The notes under the pieces are model-generated. The model did no database searches. It saw only the letters and a list, made by a program, of their open reading frames with translations, and was not told where the DNA came from. A stretch of 38,180 nt of DNA from Sporolactobacillus nakayamae (GTDB lineage: Bacteria; Bacillota; Bacilli; Bacillales; Sporolactobacillaceae), in the NCBI RefSeq assembly GCF_900113325.1, contig NZ_FOOY01000019.1:35549-73728 (forward strand), read 5' to 3'. Within the stretch, counting starts at the first letter, position 1. Every line of letters begins with the position of its first letter. A program made the translations under genes and the position numbers. This document shows positions 33,543 to 38,180 of the stretch, piece by piece.

Positions 33543-35331
33543 TGAATTAAAAAAACAGGCAATAACATGTAAATTGAGTGGAACGATTCGTGAAAAGCTG
33601 GCGACACTCAGTTTGGATATGAAGACGAACCAATACACGATCGTCGTGGTTGGTGAATTTAAACATGGGAAATCAACATTTATTAACAGTCTGCTCGGGC
33701 AAGATTTACTTCCAACGGATATATTACCAACGACTGCCGTTATTCATCGGATCTTTAAAGGGGACAAGGATGAGCTCATTGTGCATGACCAAAAGGGTGA
33801 GACAAAGAAATTTGATCTTGATAAAGATGTGATGCAGCATTTTACAGCAGAACATGCTCAGTCAACCGATCAAGTGAAGTATATTGATTTGTCGCTATCT
33901 AAAGTCCCGTTTGATCAGAATATTGTCATTGTCGATACACCCGGAGTGAACGATCTCAATCAGCAGAGGGCAGAAGTTGCCTATGATTTTATTCCGCGTT
34001 CAGACGCTGTTATATTTGTCCTTGATTCTGGTGCTTTTCTAAAAAGAACGGAAGAGGAATTTATCAAGGAAAAACTTTTGAGCCAAGATTTAAATAAGAT
34101 TGTTTTTATCGCTAATTTTATCGACCGTTTGGATGAGGAAGAAACAGATCTTGATGAGCTAGCTGAAGATTTTAAACGGCGAATTACACACTCCCTTGGT
34201 TTACCACGGCCATCACTGTATCTACTATCATCCCTAAGTGCTCTGCAGGGACGGATCGAACAAAATGATGAACTCATATCCTTCTCTGGAATTCTTCCGA
34301 TCGAGAAAAGAATCACAGAATTGACTGAGAGCGGAACGCGAGCACAAGAAAAACAGTCGGCCTATGTCTATCGTGCCATTCACATTCTCAGGCAGATAAA
34401 CAACGAAATTAGGACGTGTCTTGTGACAGGAAAGCAATCAACAAAGGAATTAACTGCTGTACTGGAAAATCTAAATTCATGGGAACAAAAGAAGGATGAG
34501 ACCCTTCAGTCGGTTCATGATTATGTTCAATTAAGAGAAACGGAAATACATCACCTAATTGAAAAGTCAATCAGCAACTTGAAAGAGCGTCTTTTAGATG
34601 AAGGAATTCAGGCAATCAATAATTTTGACAGCCCAGATGTGAGTCAACTAACAGAAAAAATCCTGCCACAGCTCTCCGAGCGCTTTATTAAAGGCTGGCT
34701 TGAAGAATATTCCCCGTATATTCTTGAACTTTTGAACAAACTCAAGCAATCCATTGAAAAAGGATTAAATGAATACTTTAACAGCACCATTGAACTTGGA
34801 GCAGTAGGTGGGCGAAAACTCTCATCCAGTGAAAAAGTGAACGTGAATGTTGATTCAGGAATGGATACAACGATCACCTCCGGATTAATTGTCGGAGGCA
34901 TTGCCACCGGATTGGCTATTTTGTCAATGTCGTTGTTTGTTCCATTATTGGCAATGGGTGGTATTCCGATTATAAGAGATATCATGAAGAAGAATAAACT
35001 AGGAAAATTAAAGCCCGAGATCAAGAAAGAGTGGGAACGTATTATCCCCGAATCCATCAACGGATTCTATGAATCTATTTGCGATCAAGTGGACCAACTC
35101 ATTCAAAATACCGTTACCAATACACAAGAAATCTTTGATCAAAAAGCGACTGTTCGTCGGCAAATTATTGAAAACACGCAGCAAGAGAATGCACGAGAAG
35201 CAGAGGAATTGGCAAAACAGGAACAGGTTTTGCTAGCAGCGCAAGGAGATCTAGAAAAATTAGATGCTCAGTTGCAAATGCTGATTTTTAAAAGTGAACC
35301 AAAGGGGATGAAGAATAATGAGTTTATTTGA
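33505..35331 (+). CDS. Dynamin-like GTPase 3 with a membrane hairpin
   Basis: The 608-residue protein has G1 GEFKHGKST (50-58), G2 PTTA (75-78), G3 DTPGVND (144-150) and G4 NFIDRLD (204-210), then helices, and a strongly hydrophobic region at 459-490 (SGLIVGGIATGLAILSMSLF, then VPLLAMGGIPII) that fits a membrane paddle as in bacterial dynamin-like proteins. The C-terminus is a coiled coil (about 520-600). GGAGGGAG lies 7 bases before ATG 33505, within the end of gene 2. It overlaps the next small gene by 14 bases. It is closer to gene 2 than to gene 1. Confidence 0.9.
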   Translation: MITQEQSLSTVINELKKQAITCKLSGTIREKLATLSLDMKTNQYTIVVVGEFKHGKSTFINSLLGQDLLPTDILPTTAVIHRIFKGDKDELIVHDQKGETKKFDLDKDVMQHFTAEHAQSTDQVKYIDLSLSKVPFDQNIVIVDTPGVNDLNQQRAEVAYDFIPRSDAVIFVLDSGAFLKRTEEEFIKEKLLSQDLNKIVFIANFIDRLDEEETDLDELAEDFKRRITHSLGLPRPSLYLLSSLSALQGRIEQNDELISFSGILPIEKRITELTESGTRAQEKQSAYVYRAIHILRQINNEIRTCLVTGKQSTKELTAVLENLNSWEQKKDETLQSVHDYVQLRETEIHHLIEKSISNLKERLLDEGIQAINNFDSPDVSQLTEKILPQLSERFIKGWLEEYSPYILELLNKLKQSIEKGLNEYFNSTIELGAVGGRKLSSSEKVNVNVDSGMDTTITSGLIVGGIATGLAILSMSLFVPLLAMGGIPIIRDIMKKNKLGKLKPEIKKEWERIIPESINGFYESICDQVDQLIQNTVTNTQEIFDQKATVRRQIIENTQQENAREAEELAKQEQVLLAAQGDLEKLDAQLQMLIFKSEPKGMKNNEFI

Positions 35332-35695
35332 TGGAAACACGGCGGATTCAAACGAAGGCCAACATCCAACTGGGAGTGAAGCAATCCATTCCTCAGCCCA
35401 TCTTTTCGGAAACGACTCTGTAAATCATGGCTTTGATCCAAGCCCTCATTTTACAGCGGGAAACGAACACACGCACAGCTACCAAGATATCATGCAGCAA
35501 AATGACCCACTAAAACTGGTACATACGATGCACATGGAACCATTAGAGCTAGGAAAAACATTTGTCCATCCGCATGATGTCCATGACTATGTACGCCAAG
35601 ATGGGACACCAGTTCACGGATACTGGCGCGATGGCGACGGAAACACATTATTTGATAGAAACGTATCACAAGGCGGCGGGTATTTGAGAGATTAG
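35318..35695 (+). CDS. Small His-rich protein with a YVRxDGTxVxGYWR motif
   Basis: A 125-residue soluble protein. Residues 1-80 are polar and rich in His, Ser and Asn with no clear fold; residues 83-108 hold the motif HDVHDYVRQDGTPVHGYWR followed by DGDG. Motifs of the form YxRxDGTxVxGYxR are found at the C-termini of various bacterial proteins, but I cannot assign a function. Its start overlaps the end of the third dynamin gene by 14 bases, so it is a coupled member of that operon, and a client, adaptor or effector role is possible. Confidence 0.78.
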   Translation: MSLFDGNTADSNEGQHPTGSEAIHSSAHLFGNDSVNHGFDPSPHFTAGNEHTHSYQDIMQQNDPLKLVHTMHMEPLELGKTFVHPHDVHDYVRQDGTPVHGYWRDGDGNTLFDRNVSQGGGYLRD

Positions 35696-35793
35696 CCGGA
35701 ATGAAATAACATGGTGAAATTGACCCTGTAAAAGTGAATAATCATTAAATTCCAAAGGATTCCTAGTAAAAATTATAAAAGGTGGGTCATACC

Positions 35794-36413
35794 ATGGAGA
35801 ATACTCTGACTGAGAGTAAGTTGGAAAACTGTTGGATTGGGCATATGAAAAATCAATTAGTGGTTTGCCTGGAACGGATACAGGTTATGATTTTGCACAG
35901 AATTACTTGTCGAAATACGGATCGGTTGATAAAGCTATAAATAAACTAATACACTGGCAAAATACAAAATCAGCTACGGCCGGTTTCTTAACGGGATTGG
36001 GAGGACTAATTACTTTGCCCGTGGCAATTCCTGCTGATGTAGCCTCTGTAACTTATGTCCAAATCAGAATGGTAGCGGCAATCGCTATTATGAGAAACTA
36101 TGATATTAAGGACGATCAAGTGAAAACTTTTGTTTTTCTCGCACTTACTGGTAATTCTGTTTCAGATGTACTAAAAAATGTGGGTATAAAGACTGCCACG
36201 CAGCTAGGAAAACAAGCAATAAAAAAGGTTCCGATTGAGATCATTAAAGCGATAAATAAGGCAGTAGGATTTCGATTGATCACTAAGTTTGGTGAAAAGG
36301 GAATTGTTAATTTAGGAAAGGCAGTACCGCTTCTTGGTGGAGTAATAGGCGGTACTATGGATGGCGTGAGTACTAATATAATTGGAAAAACCGCGAAGAA
36401 AATATTTGTATAA
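35794..36413 (+). pseudogene. EcsC-family gene with a one-base frameshift near its start
   Basis: ATG 35794 with AAGGTGGG upstream reads MENTLTESKLE, then the frame changes at a run of four A (35825-35828). With five A the protein would go on KLLDWAYEKS... in the frame that is open to 36413 (SATAGFLTGLGGLITLPVAI with PAD, TYVQIRMVAAIAIM, LLGGVIGGTMDGVS), the typical EcsC-family pattern of about 206 residues. Either a real frameshift or a sequencing error in a homopolymer. A restart at TTG 35832 has no ribosome binding site. It follows the dynamin operon after about 100 bases without a terminator. Confidence 0.8.
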
Positions 36414-36516
36414 GCAATAATATTCAACTGATCGCTTTAGGACATTTAGCTTCCAAAAGCAGTTAGTCATTTTAGTGAATTACCATGAAATAAAGTTGTC
36501 AGTAGTAGGAGTGAGA

Positions 36517-37023
36517 ATGGTGGAAAAGTCAAAGAAAAAACTTGCGAATGGCTTGATAGTTGGAGCAGGGATAGGCTATGCGGTTGTTTATCCGTTTCAT
36601 CAAAGTTTCACAGGTGGTTTACTTTCAAGTGGCTTAAGTGCAGCACTTGTAGGTGGATTAGCGGATGCTTTTGCCATAACAGGTTTGTTTCGAGTTCCTA
36701 TGAAATTGAACTTTTTAAAGAGATGCTATTCAACAATTCGAACGGAAGTGATCCCTCGCAATCGGGAAAAGTTTATTTCAACCTTAGTTAATATGGTTCA
36801 AGATGACTTACTTTCTAAAGAGAGTCTAAAGCAATACCTGAAAAAAATGGAATCTGAGGATATAGCACATTTCGTCGAGGTGGTCATTAAAAATAATTTA
36901 AACCATGTTAAACTCTCACCTTATATTGCGGTGATACGGGATTTTTCATTGAAAAACGGCTATGAAGAACATGTGATCAGATTTATTAGAAATTTTTTCA
37001 TTATAAAGGAGAGAAGAGTGTAA
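36517..37023 (+). CDS. Short DUF445-family membrane protein
   Basis: The 168-residue product matches the N-terminal part of DUF445 proteins (YheB-like): two hydrophobic segments (about 10-28 and 34-58), GGLADAFAITGLFRVPM, and VIPRNREKFISTLVNMVQDD. Family members are usually about 380-450 residues, so this one lacks the C-terminal half; no continuation is visible. It is either truncated or a short variant. ATG 36517 has AGGAGTGAG upstream. It follows the EcsC gene in the same direction and may belong to the same membrane-related cluster. Confidence 0.75.
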   Translation: MVEKSKKKLANGLIVGAGIGYAVVYPFHQSFTGGLLSSGLSAALVGGLADAFAITGLFRVPMKLNFLKRCYSTIRTEVIPRNREKFISTLVNMVQDDLLSKESLKQYLKKMESEDIAHFVEVVIKNNLNHVKLSPYIAVIRDFSLKNGYEEHVIRFIRNFFIIKERRV

Positions 37024-37024
37024 A

Positions 37025-37411
37025 GTGAGTTTAAGAAAGAATAGGATATTCCAAACAGTCAAATATTCAGATAATGACAAAGATATTTTTGTGAAAATGA
37101 TGAACATTAGTGAAAAAATGAAAAAATTGCTATATGTATGTTTATTCGTTTACTTTAGCTATATTAGTTTGAACTTTTTCGTACAAGAGTCTACAATTCA
37201 CCTAAATTGGTACATTGTAATACCAATGGTTTTTCTATACTTCCTTGTTGGTGGTATTGCATTTACAACTCACTACTGTGTCTATTTAATAGTTAGAAAC
37301 GAAGCAGCAAGTGTGATCAGAAATAAATCTAATTTAGTAATATGGAAAGCGGCGTTAGTCTATTTTAAAACAAATAAGTCTAAATATATTAACTCAACTT
37401 TCGCAGAGTAA
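37025..37411 (+). CDS. Small membrane protein of unknown function
   Basis: The 128-residue product has two to three membrane segments (about 35-53, 62-82 and a weaker one near 80-92) and a basic cytoplasmic N-terminus. No family recognised. The start is GTG 37025, one base after the DUF445 stop, with AGGAGAGAAG upstream, so it is coupled to that gene. It may be part of the same unit or a piece of unrelated DNA brought next to the IS. Confidence 0.6.
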   Translation: MSLRKNRIFQTVKYSDNDKDIFVKMMNISEKMKKLLYVCLFVYFSYISLNFFVQESTIHLNWYIVIPMVFLYFLVGGIAFTTHYCVYLIVRNEAASVIRNKSNLVIWKAALVYFKTNKSKYINSTFAE

Positions 37412-38180
37412 AAATCCGAAATAGCCCTTGATATAACGTGCTTTGTAGCCTATTCATTACACTCCTTGACAAAATAGAAAGACACCTCAATTTTTGGTAT
37501 CGTGATTTTGACGAAATACACCACCAAACAGAAGGGGTGCCCTCCATATGATAGTGAAAAAAGGTCAAAATAATCAACTGTCATCAGAAATAAAAGCAAA
37601 ATTTGACGAGTTGAAGATTCTAAAACATTTACGTCAGGCAGGAATTCAAATAGCTTTCGGCTTTTCCAGTGGTTATCTTTTTCAGCTTATTTTTCGACTG
37701 ATCTTTACCCAAAGAAATTGGTATCGTTTACTGGAGAGTAATTAAGCAGATGACTTACCGGGCAAGGATGCTGTTTATCGTTTTTTAAACTACCCGAAGT
37801 TTGCCTGGCGCCGCTTCCTGACTGAATTAAGCATATTCACGATTATGAAAGTTAGCCGTTTGACGAGCGCCTGCCACACTAAAGTACTCATTCTGGATGA
37901 TTCATCTTTTTTATCGCGACCGCAGTAAGCGCGTCGAACTTTTGGCTCATTGTTTTGACCATGCCAAGAGAAGACACTACAAAGGATTTCGTATGCTGAC
38001 ATTGGGATGGTCAGACGGATCAACGTTCCTGCCCATTGATTTTTCACTCCTTAGTTCAAGCAAAGAAAAGGCAAAAATTAACGATATCGATTCGACGATT
38101 GATAAGCGTTGTTCCGGCTATAAAAGGCGAATTGAAGCTTTACAAACAGCTCCTGAACAAATACCTGGCATGGTTAAACG
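37412..38180 (+). mobile_element. Left part of a degraded IS4-type insertion sequence
   Basis: The transposase relic starts at 37548. The non-coding sequence before it (TTGACAAAATAG, then GACACCTC, TTTTGACG and AGAAGGGGTGCC) resembles the leader of this IS4 group in Bacillales. The exact left end is not certain; no matching right end is in the window because the element continues past 38180. Confidence 0.6.
37548..38180 (+). pseudogene. IS4-type transposase, broken and cut by the window end
   Basis: Reading frame 1 gives the typical N-terminus (KILKHLRQAGIQIAFGFSSG, LIFTQRNWYRLLESN), then TAA (37743-37745) where a Gln codon would fit, then ADDLPGKDAVYRFLN and WRRFL up to LILDDSSF. There a run of six T (37907-37912; five would keep the frame) shifts the reading to YRDRSKRVELLAHCFDHAK, GFRMLTLGWSDGSTFLPIDF and TIDKRCSGYKRR. 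The first catalytic Asp region (LDDS) and the second (GWSDG) are still recognisable. With a nonsense codon and a frameshift the element cannot move by itself. Confidence 0.88.

Overview
The window looks like the chromosome of an endospore-forming, flagellated low-to-moderate-GC Firmicute (Bacillales; a Sporolactobacillus-like lineage is my guess, not shown). Reasons: the gene order comFA-comFC-yvyF-flgM-flgN-flgK-flgL-yviE-fliW-csrA matches the Bacillus comF/flagellar locus, there is a near-perfect SigD promoter, ribosome binding sites are strong AGGAGG types, TTG and GTG starts are frequent, and two YjcZ-type sporulation microproteins are present. comFB is missing between comFA and comFC, and hag does not follow csrA.

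Layout. 1-8960: a 21-bp-period non-coding array, competence genes, a convergent C39-like peptidase, then a flagellar operon from a SigD promoter to a terminator after csrA. 8960-10760: a c-di-GMP module, made of a perfect cre box, a promoter, a c-di-GMP-I (GEMM) riboswitch, an EAL phosphodiesterase and a PilZ protein. 10900-16130: a short LysR-like protein, a coiled-coil protein, a mutarotase, an M20 peptidase without a clear start codon, an EcsC-family protein, and a tandem duplication carrying two YjcZ genes. 16375-20070: repeat-rich DNA (a 15-unit array of exactly 20 bp, palindromes, dispersed terminator-like elements) around an orphan holin and a stand-alone SIR2-like protein. 20250-23000: a DegT-like aminotransferase-fold protein and a pRiA4b ORF-3-type protein.

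23900-38180 is visibly more AT-rich accessory DNA with much decay: a GNAT pair resembling a toxin-antitoxin system; a decayed sugar PTS operon (RpiR regulator, truncated EIIC, HAD and EIIA); a second, broken GNAT pair; a PD-(D/E)XK-like nuclease gene broken by one in-frame stop and coupled to an unknown gene; then the most interesting locus, an operon of three consecutive dynamin-like GTPases plus a small protein with a DGT-V-GYWR motif. An EcsC gene (frameshifted), a short DUF445 protein and a small membrane protein follow. The window ends in a degraded IS4-type transposase.

The best candidate for an undescribed system is the three-dynamin operon (29667-35695). It has its own promoter, an inverted repeat just downstream of the -10, and overlapping genes. 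I infer a membrane-remodelling or membrane-protection role, possibly anti-phage; the sequence does not prove this.
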